DNA of 25,237 nt, taken from the NCBI GenBank assembly GCA_051001455.1, contig JBPCNH010000026.1:1-25237 (forward strand). Reading direction: 5' to 3'. The stretch is from JBPCNH01 sp051001455 (lineage in GTDB: Bacteria; Actinomycetota; CADDZG01; WHSQ01). Under the pieces are notes generated by a model. The model was not told the origin of the DNA. It did no database searches and saw only the letters and a list, made by a program, of their open reading frames with translations. Within the stretch, counting starts at the first letter, position 1. Every line of letters starts with the position of its first letter. A program made the translations under genes and the position numbers. This document shows positions 1 to 7,871 of the stretch, piece by piece.

Positions 1-57
1 ACACACTCTGCCCCACATCCGCACCCCTGGCAAACGACCGGCCCGCCTGGGACCGCG

Positions 58-78
58 AGAAAAAGAGGTTCTTTTTCT
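58..78. repeat. Short A/T-rich inverted repeat
   Basis: The arms AGAAAAAG (58-65) and CTTTTTCT (71-78) are perfect complements around a 5-nt spacer. The run is clearly poorer in G+C than its surroundings. It could be a weak terminator or a protein-binding site; nothing else in the sequence decides which. Confidence 0.4.
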
Positions 79-265
79 GTGTCTCGTGGAGAAGCATCAT
101 GGGAATAAAAGGGCCGCCAGGGGCGAGGGCCGGGGTGGCGAATGCTTAGGTAGAACCGCGCCAGACCCGATCCCACAAAAGGACTTCCCACCGTGACCTT
201 GCTCGGCCGGGCGCCTGGGCGCTCCGAGGCGCTGACGACCGACGAATGCGCTTCGGCCATCACAT

Positions 266-298
266 CAGACGATCCCGCAGAGGTTCAGGGGTCGTCTG
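266..298 (-). terminator. Stem-loop downstream of panD remnant
   Basis: The arm CAGACGATCCC (266-276) pairs with GGGGTCGTCTG (288-298): 11 pairs with one G-U wobble and an 11-nt loop. It begins 20 nt past the panD stop codon on the minus strand, where a transcript end is expected. No U-run follows it, so termination would be non-canonical. It may instead protect the 3' end. Confidence 0.45.
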
Positions 299-317
299 TC
301 GTCCGGAATCAGATCGG

Positions 318-527
318 CTACGTCTGGGGCAGCTCGATCGTCTGCCGGTTGCGCTCGTCCACCTGCACGACGATCGGCGCGGCGTACTCGGACGGCTCGT
401 AGTGGGCGTAGGAGATGATGATCACCTTGTCACCGGGCTGCACCAGCCGGGCGGCTGCGCCGTTGAGGCAGATCGTCCCTGAATCTGCTTCCCCGGAGAT
501 CACGTAAGTCTCGAAACGAGCGCCATC
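318..527 (-). pseudogene. panD: Aspartate 1-decarboxylase, 5'-truncated remnant
   Basis: The frame reads GARFETYVISGE, then GTICLNGAAARLVQPGDKV and IIISYAHYE. These are typical of the C-terminal half of actinobacterial PanD, which makes beta-alanine from aspartate for pantothenate and coenzyme A. PanD is normally about 125-140 residues and is made active by self-cleavage at a Gly-Ser bond near residue 24, which yields the pyruvoyl group. Here the matching frame runs back only to about position 527 and meets an in-frame TAG at 546-548. The first ~55-60 residues, including the cleavage site, the catalytic serine and the N-terminal lysine region, are absent, and I found them in no nearby frame. 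A GTG at 501-503 could start a 61-residue product, but it could not form the cofactor. The C-terminus looks intact and uncorrupted, so the loss may be recent, or the contig may be misjoined. Confidence 0.8.
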
Positions 528-545
528 ATCACGCGTTGCACTTCT

Positions 546-567
546 CTAATCTCCTATTCCAGATTAG
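546..567. repeat. Inverted repeat at the panD break
   Basis: CTAATCT (546-552) and AGATTAG (561-567) are perfect 7-nt arms around an 8-nt spacer. They sit between the stop codon of the 71-residue gene (564-566) and the point where panD similarity begins (about 527). The in-frame TAG that closes the panD frame lies in the left arm. The repeat may be a small terminator of the upstream gene or a scar of the rearrangement that removed the 5' part of panD. Confidence 0.4.
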
Positions 568-779
568 GAGTCGAGTTCTTCCTGAAGCCCCTCGACATAG
601 CGATGGAACGCGAGGTGATCCGAGGTGCACTCCTGGGTGTCGCCGTCCTTAGCGAGCTTCACGGTATCCGAAGGGCCTCCCGCCGCAGCAGGATCGGTCT
701 GGATCTCGGTAACGGTCCAGCCGTCCTCGAGCAAAGCACGTAGTTTCTCGAGCTCCGGATCGTCTCCCCATCCCGCCAT
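564..779 (-). CDS. Small protein of unknown function, 71 aa
   Basis: I do not recognise this protein. The ATG at 777-779 is preceded by a full AGGAGG eight bases upstream, one of the better ribosome-binding sites in the window, so translation is likely. The product is acidic and soluble-looking, with no signal peptide or membrane segment. It has a predicted-helical start (PELEKLRALLEDGWTV), one cysteine (TQECTSDHL) and a helical C-terminal end (FHRYVEGLQEELDS). It lies 104 bp downstream of the last gene of the ABC importer operon on the same strand, and just upstream of the broken panD. Small proteins that open with a 'helix then GWTVTEI' pattern may be intracellular adaptor or DUF-type proteins, but that is only a guess. 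Confidence 0.6.
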   Translation of the reverse strand: MAGWGDDPELEKLRALLEDGWTVTEIQTDPAAAGGPSDTVKLAKDGDTQECTSDHLAFHRYVEGLQEELDS

Positions 780-883
780 CTGTCAAGCCTCCTGGATCGT
801 CGTTGGATAGATCGAAGGAGCCTACCCGACGCCTACGCAAGACTCTCGGGACCTACCCTTCCCAAAGCCGTGGTGGACGACTT

Positions 884-2032
884 TCAGCGGGGCGGTTCGA
901 TGGTGACGCTCGAGCCGATGTCTGCTGCCCTCTCCGCAGAGGTCAACTTGGGAGAAGACTTAGCCGAGAACTCCGCCGGACCGGGATCCGGTTCGTGCGG
1001 CTGGATCTTCCCCGCCTCTATCTCCTCGACCCAATGACAGGCCGCTACGTGACCCTCCTTGAACCGCCTGAGCTCAGGCACCTCGTCTTTGCAACGGGTC
1101 GGCTGCACGAACCGGCAGCGGGTATGGAAACGGCATCCCGATGGCGGGTTCGATGACGAAGGCAGATCCCCCGGGATCAACATCCGCGCGCGCTTCGCTT
1201 CCACCTCGGGATCCGGGATCGGCACTGCCGACAGCAACGCCTTCGTATAGGGGTGCAAGGGCTCGGTATAGAGCTCGTCGGCGGGAGCGATCTCGACGAT
1301 CTTGCCGAGGTACATCACCGCGATGCGGTCGGAGATATGTCGGACCACCGCGAGGTCGTGAGCCACGAACAGGTAAGTAAGGTCGAACTCGTCCTGCAGA
1401 TCCTCGAGCAGGTTGATTATCTGAGCCTGGATCGACACGTCGAGTGCCGACACGGGCTCGTCCGCGACGATCAGCGCGGGATTCAACGCGAGAGAACGCG
1501 CCAGCCCGATCCTCTGTCGTTGCCCACCGGAGAACTCGTGGGGATAGCGATTGCCCGCGCCGCTCGGAAGGCCGACGACGTCGAGGAGATGAGCGACCTT
1601 CTTGTCGAGCTCGGCCCCTTTCAGCCCGTGGATCCGCAGGGGCTCTGCGACGATCCCTCCGACGTTCTGGCGCGGATTGAGCGACGAATAGGGGTCCTGG
1701 AACACCATCTGCATCCGCCGCCGCAGCGAGCGCATCTCTTTCTGCGACAGCGACGCGATGTCTCGATCCTCAAACCAGATGCTCCCCTCGGTCGGGTCGT
1801 AGAGCCTGAGGATCGTGCGCCCGACCGTGGTTTTGCCACAGCCGGATTCGCCGACCAACCCCAGCGTCTCCCCACGGCGGATCTGGAAGGTTACGCCGTC
1901 CACGGCTTTGACGTCGCCGACGTGTCTCTCGATCACGACCCCCGAACGGATCGGGAAATAGACCTTCAGGTTTTCGACCCGCACGAGGTCTGACTCCGTT
2001 CTGAGTTCGTGCGCGGACGCTTGGTCGGTCAC
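884..2032 (-). CDS. dppF: Peptide-type ABC importer ATPase (OppF/DppF class)
   Basis: Second ATPase subunit of a dipeptide/oligopeptide/nickel-class importer. It acts at the inner face of the membrane and powers uptake by ATP hydrolysis. Visible motifs are Walker A GESGCGKT (residues 61-68), a Q-loop in FQDPYSSLNP (about 111-120), the ABC signature SGGQRQR (168-174), Walker B with catalytic Glu in LIVADEP (187-193), and the switch histidine in VAHDLAVV. The C-terminal part has the cysteine-bearing oligopeptide extension (CRFHTRCRFVQPTRC) that is typical of the OppD/OppF class. At 382 residues it is slightly long, through N- and C-terminal tails. The start is GTG at 2030-2032, which overlaps the TGA of the preceding ATPase gene (GTGA), so translation is probably coupled. 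The symbol follows operon order; the substrate cannot be told from sequence and could be peptides, nickel or sugars. Confidence 0.9.
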   Translation of the reverse strand: MTDQASAHELRTESDLVRVENLKVYFPIRSGVVIERHVGDVKAVDGVTFQIRRGETLGLVGESGCGKTTVGRTILRLYDPTEGSIWFEDRDIASLSQKEMRSLRRRMQMVFQDPYSSLNPRQNVGGIVAEPLRIHGLKGAELDKKVAHLLDVVGLPSGAGNRYPHEFSGGQRQRIGLARSLALNPALIVADEPVSALDVSIQAQIINLLEDLQDEFDLTYLFVAHDLAVVRHISDRIAVMYLGKIVEIAPADELYTEPLHPYTKALLSAVPIPDPEVEAKRARMLIPGDLPSSSNPPSGCRFHTRCRFVQPTRCKDEVPELRRFKEGHVAACHWVEEIEAGKIQPHEPDPGPAEFSAKSSPKLTSAERAADIGSSVTIEPPR

Positions 2033-3042
2033 GCGTCGCTCCTCGTATCCCGTTGCGGCAGATCCTCATCCGGCACCGGATTGAAGCAGGCGACGAGGTG
2101 ATCGCGGCCATCCACAGGCGTAAGGGGAGGAACTTCGCGCTTCGATTCTGGTACTGCATATGCACAGCGTGGCGCGAACGCACAGGCGGTCGGTTCACTG
2201 GTCAGCGTCTGCACCGTCCCGGGGATCGGGGACAGACGTTCCTTGCGAGATGCATCCAAACGCGGAACCGAGTGCAACAACCCCAGCGTGTAGGGGTGAC
2301 GGGGACGAGCGAATATCTCGGTGGTCGGGCCCGTCTCTATGAAGCGGCCCGCATACATCACGTTGGTCCGATCGCACACGCCCGCTACCACGCCGAGATC
2401 GTGGGTGATCAATATCAGGGCCATCCCTTCTTCGGCAACGAGCCGCTTCAAGAGATCGAGGATCTGCGCCTGGATCGTCACGTCGAGGGCGGTGGTCGGT
2501 TCGTCCGCGATCAGGATCTGGGGCCGGCACGAGATGGCCATCGCAATCATGAAGCGCTGACGCATACCTCCCGAGAACTGATGCGGGTAGTCGCCGATGC
2601 GGGAGGCGGCGTCGGGGATCCCGACCCGGCGCAGGAGGTCGATCGCCTCCGTGCGTGCCGTTGCTTTGTCCATCGCTAGGTGCTTGCGCAAGGCCTCGGT
2701 CAACTGCCTGCCGACCTTCAACACGGGATTCAACGAGCTCATCGGGTCTTGAAAGATCATCGCGATGTCGTTGCCCCGGATGCTGCGGAGATCGTGGTCC
2801 TTCAGATGCAACAGGTCGCGGTCGCCGAAGATCACGCGGCCTTGCGTGGCCTTGCCTTGGCGCGGAAGGAGACCCAACATCGCCAGCGCCGTGACCGACT
2901 TGCCACACCCCGACTCCCCCACGATGCCTAGGGTCTGTCCCGCCGAGAGGTCGAACGAGACGCCGTTGACGGCATGGATCGTCGAACGGCGCGTGTCGAA
3001 GCGAACCTTCATATCTCTGACCGACAACAACGCGTCGCTCAT
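2029..3042 (-). CDS. dppD: Peptide-type ABC importer ATPase (OppD/DppD class)
   Basis: First ATPase subunit of the importer; it pairs with the DppF-like protein as a heterodimer. Walker A GESGCGKS is at residues 42-49, a Q-loop lies in IFQDPMSSLNP (about 96-106), the signature SGGMRQR is at 157-163, and Walker B LIADEP is at 177-182, followed by TTALDVTIQ and the switch histidine in LITHDLGVV. The C-terminal oligopeptide-class extension includes CAFAPRCAYA. Its 337 residues match the family length. The ATG (3040-3042) shares one base with the TGA of the upstream permease gene (TGATG), and its own TGA overlaps the GTG of the next gene. This is a tightly packed operon with likely coupled translation. 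Confidence 0.92.
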   Translation of the reverse strand: MSDALLSVRDMKVRFDTRRSTIHAVNGVSFDLSAGQTLGIVGESGCGKSVTALAMLGLLPRQGKATQGRVIFGDRDLLHLKDHDLRSIRGNDIAMIFQDPMSSLNPVLKVGRQLTEALRKHLAMDKATARTEAIDLLRRVGIPDAASRIGDYPHQFSGGMRQRFMIAMAISCRPQILIADEPTTALDVTIQAQILDLLKRLVAEEGMALILITHDLGVVAGVCDRTNVMYAGRFIETGPTTEIFARPRHPYTLGLLHSVPRLDASRKERLSPIPGTVQTLTSEPTACAFAPRCAYAVPESKREVPPLTPVDGRDHLVACFNPVPDEDLPQRDTRSDA

Positions 3043-3938
3043 CAGTTCTTCAGCTTCGGGTCGAGAGCCTCACGAAGCCCGTCGCCCAGCATGTTGAAGC
3101 CGAGAACGAGAAGAACGATGGCGATACCGGGGAACAGAACCAGATGCAGACCCTGCTCCAACCGAGCAGCAGAATCGGCGAGCATCTTTCCCCACTCGGG
3201 GAGGCCCGGATCGGCCGGTCCCAACCCGACGAAGCTGAGAGCGGCAACGTCGATGATCGCCGTCGCCATCGTGAGCGTCGCCTGAACGATCACGGGAGAG
3301 ATGGCGTTCGGCAGGATGTGCCGCATTAGAAGCCGGGGCCCATTCGCTCCCAACGATCGAGCTGCCAGCACGTAGTCCGCCTCGCGCTGCGCCATGATCG
3401 CGCCGCGCAGAAGACGTGCGAACAGGGGCACGGTGGTGATACCCACCGCGATCATGATCTGGAAGAGTCCGCGGCCGAGCATCGTTACCAGTCCGATGGC
3501 GAGCAGGAACGACGGGACCGCAAGCATCACGTCCATCGCCCGCATCGTGAGTGAATCCACCCAGCTCCCGAAGTAACCCGCCAGTGCACCGAGGAGCAGT
3601 CCCAGCATCAGCCCGACCGACACCGCAACCACCCCGACGATGAGAGACAACCGCGCCCCGAAGACCACACGTGAGAAGAAGTCCCGCCCCTGTCTGTCGG
3701 TGCCGAACAGATGATCCGCAGACGGAGGCTCGCCGTTCTGAGCCAGCCCCGCAACCTGCTCGTTTGGCCCATGCGGCGCGATGGCGGGGGCGAATACAGC
3801 CATGACGAAAAAGATCACGATGATGACGATGCCGATGATCGCGCCGGGGTTCCGGCGCAGCCTGGCCAATGCGTCGCTCCACAGGTTCGACTGCGCCTCG
3901 AGCGTCAGCTCCTGAGCTTCTGCTTGAGCGATGCTCAT
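3042..3938 (-). CDS. dppC: Peptide-type ABC importer permease (DppC class)
   Basis: Integral membrane subunit that forms half of the translocation pore. The frame is open further upstream, but I chose the ATG at 3936-3938. It makes an ATGA overlap with the stop of the preceding permease gene and gives a 298-residue protein with the family's usual N-terminus (a short cytoplasmic tail, then a first membrane segment, IIGIVIIVIFFVMAVF). Segments follow at VGVVAVSVGLMLGLLLG, SFLLAIGLVTMLG and near the C-terminus (LVLFPGIAIVLLVLGFN). The EAA loop that contacts the ATPases is visible as AARSLGANGPRLLMRHILP. The C-terminus GDGLREALDPKLKN is typical of DppC/OppC proteins. Confidence 0.92.
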   Translation of the reverse strand: MSIAQAEAQELTLEAQSNLWSDALARLRRNPGAIIGIVIIVIFFVMAVFAPAIAPHGPNEQVAGLAQNGEPPSADHLFGTDRQGRDFFSRVVFGARLSLIVGVVAVSVGLMLGLLLGALAGYFGSWVDSLTMRAMDVMLAVPSFLLAIGLVTMLGRGLFQIMIAVGITTVPLFARLLRGAIMAQREADYVLAARSLGANGPRLLMRHILPNAISPVIVQATLTMATAIIDVAALSFVGLGPADPGLPEWGKMLADSAARLEQGLHLVLFPGIAIVLLVLGFNMLGDGLREALDPKLKN

Positions 3939-4939
3939 TGCAGCCTGATCCGCGGGTTGAGGAACGCGTAGGAGATGTCGACGAGCAGGTTCACCATCGC
4001 CACCGCGATCGCGAAGAACAGGATGCCGCCCTGGAGGACCGCATAGTCCCTGTTGCGGATCGCGTCCAGCATCCATGATCCGACGCCGGGCCACGCGAAC
4101 ACCGTCTCGGTGAGAACCGCGCCGGTGAGCAGCAGGCCGGTCTGGAGGCCCACCACCGTCACTACCGGCAACATCGCATTGCGCATCACATGTCTCCGGT
4201 CGACGACGCTCGGATCCAGACCTTTTGCCCTTGCCGTTCGGACATAGTCCTCGTTCACCACATCAAGCGTTGCCGCGCGGGTGATGCGCGCCACGATCGC
4301 AAGAGGGATCGTGCCGAGTGCCACCGCCGGCAGCACCAAGTGTTTCAAGACATCCACCACCGCCGGACCGTCGCCCGCGATCAGAGCGTCCAGCAGATAG
4401 AAGTTCGTTGGGTGATCGAGGCTCCTCGTGATCTCCATGCGCCCGATCGTGGGAAGCCACCCGAGTTTCACGGCGAAGAAATATTTGAGCAATAGCGCCA
4501 GGAAGAAGACCGGGAAGCTGATCCCGATCAGCGACCCGAAGAGACTGAGATTGTCGAACAGACCCAGGTAACGCTTCGCGGCGAAGAATCCAAGCGGCAC
4601 GCCGATCGCGATCGCAAAGATCATGGCGGCGATACCAAGCTCGATCGTCGCGGGAAAGCGCTGCAAGAGCTCGTCGAGCACGGGGCGGCGGCTGCGGATG
4701 CTCGACCCGAGATCGCCTTCCAACACGTTGCCCATGTAACGCGCGTACTGCACCGGCAACGGATCGTTCAACCCTAGATCCTCGTTGATCTGTTCGATCG
4801 ATTGCTCGGTAGCGCGCTCACCCAACAGCGCGATGGCGGGGCCGCCCGGCAAAGAGCGAACGAATAGGAACAGCAGCACGGTCAGTATCAGCAGGATCGG
4901 GATCAGCTGCAGCAGGCGCCGCGCTATGAACTTCAGCAT
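3935..4939 (-). CDS. dppB: Peptide-type ABC importer permease (DppB class)
   Basis: Partner permease, 334 residues, the normal length for DppB. The first membrane segment starts at once (LLQLIPILLILTVLLFLFV) and is followed by the typical LPGGPAIALLGE periplasmic start. The EAA loop is seen as ARAKGLDPSVVDRRHVMRNA, and the C-terminal FLNPRIRLQ matches the family's DPRIR-like ending. The start is ATG at 4937-4939. A modest purine-rich ribosome-binding site (TAGGG) lies about 10 nt upstream. The gene begins 101 bp after the binding-protein gene, and a perfect palindrome sits in that gap. Confidence 0.92.
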   Translation of the reverse strand: MLKFIARRLLQLIPILLILTVLLFLFVRSLPGGPAIALLGERATEQSIEQINEDLGLNDPLPVQYARYMGNVLEGDLGSSIRSRRPVLDELLQRFPATIELGIAAMIFAIAIGVPLGFFAAKRYLGLFDNLSLFGSLIGISFPVFFLALLLKYFFAVKLGWLPTIGRMEITRSLDHPTNFYLLDALIAGDGPAVVDVLKHLVLPAVALGTIPLAIVARITRAATLDVVNEDYVRTARAKGLDPSVVDRRHVMRNAMLPVVTVVGLQTGLLLTGAVLTETVFAWPGVGSWMLDAIRNRDYAVLQGGILFFAIAVAMVNLLVDISYAFLNPRIRLQ

Positions 4940-4990
4940 CGTGCTGGAACCCTACTCACTAGCCGGATCGTCGGAAGGCCCCCATAGGCG

Positions 4991-5018
4991 AAGGGACGGG
5001 GCCTAGGCCCCGTCCCTT
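4991..5018. terminator. Perfect 28-bp palindrome between binding protein and permeases
   Basis: AAGGGACGGGGCCT is followed directly by its exact reverse complement, so RNA from the minus strand would form a very stable hairpin. It lies between the stop of the substrate-binding protein gene (5041) and the ATG of the first permease gene (4939). No U-run follows on the minus strand. Hairpins at this place in ABC importer operons usually cause partial termination or protect the upstream message, which gives more binding protein than membrane subunits. That role here is inferred from position. Confidence 0.75.
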
Positions 5019-5040
5019 ACAGATATCTCTTAACCCGTCG

Positions 5041-6708
5041 CTACTCGACGGTCACGATCGCGAACGGCTCGAGCGAGACCGGGCTCGGCTGGTAACCGCT
5101 GACGTTCGCCGTGAAAGCGAGAGCCGGCTCGGTGTGCACGTACGGAAGACCCGGGAGGAAGTCCATGATCAGACGGTTGGCCTCCTCGTAGAGCTCCCTG
5201 CGCCGCTCCTCGTCGGTCTCGATCTCGGCCGCGTCGAGAGCATCGAATATCTCCTGGTTGTCGAAGCCCCACGCCTTCTGCTCGGTCTGGAAGAAAGTGC
5301 CGACGAAGTTGTCCGCGTCACCGTAGTCACCCGTCCACCCCAACAGGTAGAGACCGTAGCGACCGTTGTCGGCATTGTCTAAGTAATCGGGACTCCACGT
5401 CGCCGACTTCTTCTCGATCTTGAACAAGCCGCTTTCCTCGAGGTCGGCAACCATCGCCTCAAAGTTCGCCTGCGGGTCAGGCATGTACGGACGCGAGACA
5501 TCCGTCGGGTAAGCGAAGTCGAGCTGCACCGGGATGTCTATCCCCGCGTCCTCGAGTATCTGGCGCGCCTTGTCGGAGTCGTACTCGTACTTGGTGACGT
5601 CATCGGCATAACCAACGACCTCAGGCGGCATGAACTCGTGAGCGACGACGCCCTGGCCCGCGTAGAACGCGTCCACGATCTCCTGCCGGTCGACCGAGTG
5701 CGCGATCGCCTGGCGAACGGGAAGCTGATCGAGAGGCGCTTTGGCCTGGTTGAACCCGATGTAGCCGACGTTAAAGGCGGGGCGGCTGAGCAGCTGCAGG
5801 TTCTCGTCACCTTCGATCGTGTCGTAGTCCTGAGGGTCGACCAGGTCGTAACCCTGGATCTCACCCGTCTGCAGCGCCTGCAAACGCGCCGCGCCGTCGG
5901 CGATCGGCCGGAAGATCAGCTCCTCGATGTTGCCGGGGAACTCATCCCAGTAATCGTGATTGCGCACCATGACGAGACGGTCGCCCGGGATCCACGACTC
6001 GAACTTGAAGGGGCCGGTCCCGGTGGGATGCTCGGTCGCGTACGTACCGGTCGGACTGAAGATCCCTTCGTCGTCGACGCGTCCTTCGTCCGCGTCGTAC
6101 TCCTGCAGCGCGGTCGGGCTGGCGATCGTGAAGTTCGTGAGTGCCAGCGCGCCGAGAACCGAAGCTGACGGCTTTGTCAGGTTGAGCGTGACCGTGTGTT
6201 CATCCTCGACGTCACACGAGTCGTAGAGACTCGGCGTCTTCCCGTCGGAGAATCCACCGAACACCGTCTGCCAGTAGTACGAAGCGGCTGGGTTCTGGAA
6301 AGAGCCTTCGAAATTGTACCAACGATCGAAGTTGAAGCAGACGGCCTCGGCATTGAACTCGGTGCCGTCATGGAACGTCACGCCCTCACGCAGCTGGAAG
6401 GTGTAAGACATGCCGTCGTCAGACACTTCCCACGACTCGGCCAGACCGGGTGCTACTTCGGTTCCACCAGGCTCCAGCGTCACGAGGCCTTCGAACATCT
6501 GGTCGATCGCTCGCAGCGATTCGCCGTCTGAAACGAGAGCACCGTCGAGGACCACGGGATCGGCAGAGGTGCCGAAGACCATCGTCGCGCCCTCGGTGGC
6601 GCCGTCACCTTCTCCGGTGTCATCCGTGCCGCCGTCGTCACCTCCACATGCTGCAGCCACCAGCATCAGCGCGAGGAGTAGTGCCCACAGCTTTGGAGCT
6701 CTCTTCAT
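5041..6708 (-). CDS. dppA: Peptide-type ABC importer substrate-binding lipoprotein (family 5)
   Basis: Extracytoplasmic solute-binding protein of the DppA/OppA class (SBP family 5), 555 residues. The N-terminus is a lipoprotein signal: basic MKRAPK, a hydrophobic stretch, then LMLVAAAC with the lipid-modified cysteine at residue 21. A Gly/Asp/Thr-rich tether follows (about 22-40). Family landmarks include ALVSDGESLRAIDQMFEGL, the GLAESWEVSDDGMSYTFQL signature (typically 'lAesw..s.dg..ytf.Lr'), FHDGTEFNAEAVCFNFDRW, GTGPFKFESW, and the C-terminal YGLYLLGWTGDYGDADNF. The ATG at 6706-6708 has GGGAGG about 5 nt upstream. It is the first gene of the importer operon. Ligand specificity is not readable; the fold fits peptides, but related proteins bind nickel, opines or glycans. 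Confidence 0.93.
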   Translation of the reverse strand: MKRAPKLWALLLALMLVAAACGGDDGGTDDTGEGDGATEGATMVFGTSADPVVLDGALVSDGESLRAIDQMFEGLVTLEPGGTEVAPGLAESWEVSDDGMSYTFQLREGVTFHDGTEFNAEAVCFNFDRWYNFEGSFQNPAASYYWQTVFGGFSDGKTPSLYDSCDVEDEHTVTLNLTKPSASVLGALALTNFTIASPTALQEYDADEGRVDDEGIFSPTGTYATEHPTGTGPFKFESWIPGDRLVMVRNHDYWDEFPGNIEELIFRPIADGAARLQALQTGEIQGYDLVDPQDYDTIEGDENLQLLSRPAFNVGYIGFNQAKAPLDQLPVRQAIAHSVDRQEIVDAFYAGQGVVAHEFMPPEVVGYADDVTKYEYDSDKARQILEDAGIDIPVQLDFAYPTDVSRPYMPDPQANFEAMVADLEESGLFKIEKKSATWSPDYLDNADNGRYGLYLLGWTGDYGDADNFVGTFFQTEQKAWGFDNQEIFDALDAAEIETDEERRRELYEEANRLIMDFLPGLPYVHTEPALAFTANVSGYQPSPVSLEPFAIVTVE

Positions 6709-6753
6709 CTATCCCTCCCAGATGACTCGAACAGACGTGTCGCCGTGCTGCGC

Positions 6754-6808
6754 AGTATAGGTCTCAGACCTCCTACTACTCGGATAGTAGTCTCCTGTCT
6801 CAGGAGAC
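6754..6808. promoter_or_regulatory. Divergent promoter region with three inverted repeats
   Basis: The gap between the divergent importer operon and the moxR trio holds three back-to-back inverted repeats. They are GGTCT-c-AGACC (6760-6770), ACTACT-cggat-AGTAGT (6775-6791) and GTCTCCT-gtctc-AGGAGAC (6790-6808). On the minus strand a -10-like TATACT (complement of 6754-6759) lies directly beside the first repeat, so a protein bound there would cover the promoter of the binding-protein gene. I could not find a good -35. This is a candidate operator cluster; the regulator is unknown. Confidence 0.45.
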
Positions 6809-6899
6809 GCCACGGCGTTGCCGACCATCTCTCCGGCTGCTGAATAAAGAACGCGCGCTGCTACGCTGACGCCTGAACAGGCGGAAGGGATACCAGTCC

Positions 6900-7871
6900 A
6901 TGGCAGACAGCCCGCTCGGTGCGGACTTCTCGGAATTCAAGACGGGCTTCGACCGGATCGCAGCCAACATCGAACGGACGATCCAGGGCAAGACCGGCGT
7001 CATACGTCTCTCCCTGGTAGCGCTCGTGGCCGAGGGCCATCTCCTTCTCGAGGACGTCCCGGGCGTGGGCAAGACGATGCTGGCCAAATCCATAGCGCGG
7101 TCCGTGGGGGCAACGTGGCGCCGGATCCAATTCACCCCGGACCTGCTCCCCACCGACGTCACCGGCGTCAACATCTGGGATCGCCGGAGCGGCGAGTTCG
7201 AGTTCAAGCGAGGGGCCGTATTCGCCAATATCGTGCTCGGTGATGAGATCAACCGTGCTTCCCCCAAGACCCAGTCTGCCCTCCTCGAGTGCATGGAGGA
7301 GCATCAAGTAACGGTAGACGGGACCACCTATCCGCTCGAGCAGCCCTTCATGGTGATCGCCACCCAGAACCCGATCGAGCATGAAGGAACCTACCCATTA
7401 CCCGAGTCGCAACTCGATCGTTTCATGATGCGCCTCTCGATGGGCTACCCCGACAGGCAGGCCGAACTACAGGTCCTAGAACGCCACGGCGGGCACTCGA
7501 TCCTCGAGGACCTCGAGCCGGTTCTCGACGCTAACGCGGTGATGGTGCTGATCAAGATGGCGCGCGAGGTGCACGTAGCGGACGCATTGAAGAGCTACAT
7601 CGTCGACATCTGCGAAGCCACCCGGAGCCACTCCGACGTCTATCTCGGTGCCAGCCCTAGAGCTTCGCTCTACCTCCTCAGAGCAGCGCGCGTGGTAGCC
7701 GCCAGCCGGACGCGGGATTACGTTGTGCCCGACGATATCCAAGACATCGCCGTACCCGTTCTCGCGCACAGACTCCTGCTTGCCCCCGAGGCCCAGATGC
7801 GCGGCGCCTCCCAAGAAGCAGTCCTGGGCAGCATCCTCGAGCGCGTACCGGTCCCGGCCGCACAACCCTGA
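6900..7871 (+). CDS. moxR: MoxR-family AAA+ ATPase
   Basis: AAA+ chaperone-like ATPase of the MoxR family, 323 residues, normal length. Walker A is in EDVPGVGKTMLAKSIA (about residues 51-66), and Walker B with catalytic Glu is in VLGDEINRASPKTQSALLE (about 112-130). Sensor 1 is in VIATQNPIEHEGTYPLPE (about 152-169), followed by the arginine-finger region SQLDRFMM. A C-terminal lid with GASPRASLYLLRAARV completes the fold. MoxR proteins are thought to remodel or activate partner proteins, often ones with VWA or DUF58 domains. The next gene encodes such a DUF58 protein and overlaps this one by one base (TGATG). The ATG at 6900 has GGAAGG about 10 nt upstream. Confidence 0.93.
   Translation: MADSPLGADFSEFKTGFDRIAANIERTIQGKTGVIRLSLVALVAEGHLLLEDVPGVGKTMLAKSIARSVGATWRRIQFTPDLLPTDVTGVNIWDRRSGEFEFKRGAVFANIVLGDEINRASPKTQSALLECMEEHQVTVDGTTYPLEQPFMVIATQNPIEHEGTYPLPESQLDRFMMRLSMGYPDRQAELQVLERHGGHSILEDLEPVLDANAVMVLIKMAREVHVADALKSYIVDICEATRSHSDVYLGASPRASLYLLRAARVVAASRTRDYVVPDDIQDIAVPVLAHRLLLAPEAQMRGASQEAVLGSILERVPVPAAQP

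Larger units (their letters stand above)
1..317. other. Region without a supportable gene
   Basis: I see no gene with a convincing ribosome-binding site or recognisable product here. Short open frames exist: a plus-strand one from 193, and a minus-strand one reading off the left edge from about 105. Neither resembles a known family. The stretch holds two inverted repeats, listed separately, at 58-78 and 266-298. It lies downstream of the truncated panD on the minus strand. Confidence 0.5.

Noticed and set aside
193..402. Plus-strand 69-residue frame at the left end
   Set aside because: It has no ribosome-binding site and no recognisable similarity, and it overlaps the clear panD remnant.
3939..4094. 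Longer start for the DppC-class permease
   Set aside because: It overlaps the preceding permease gene by 160 bp with an Arg/Pro-rich shadow sequence; the ATGA overlap at 3938 gives a normal family start.
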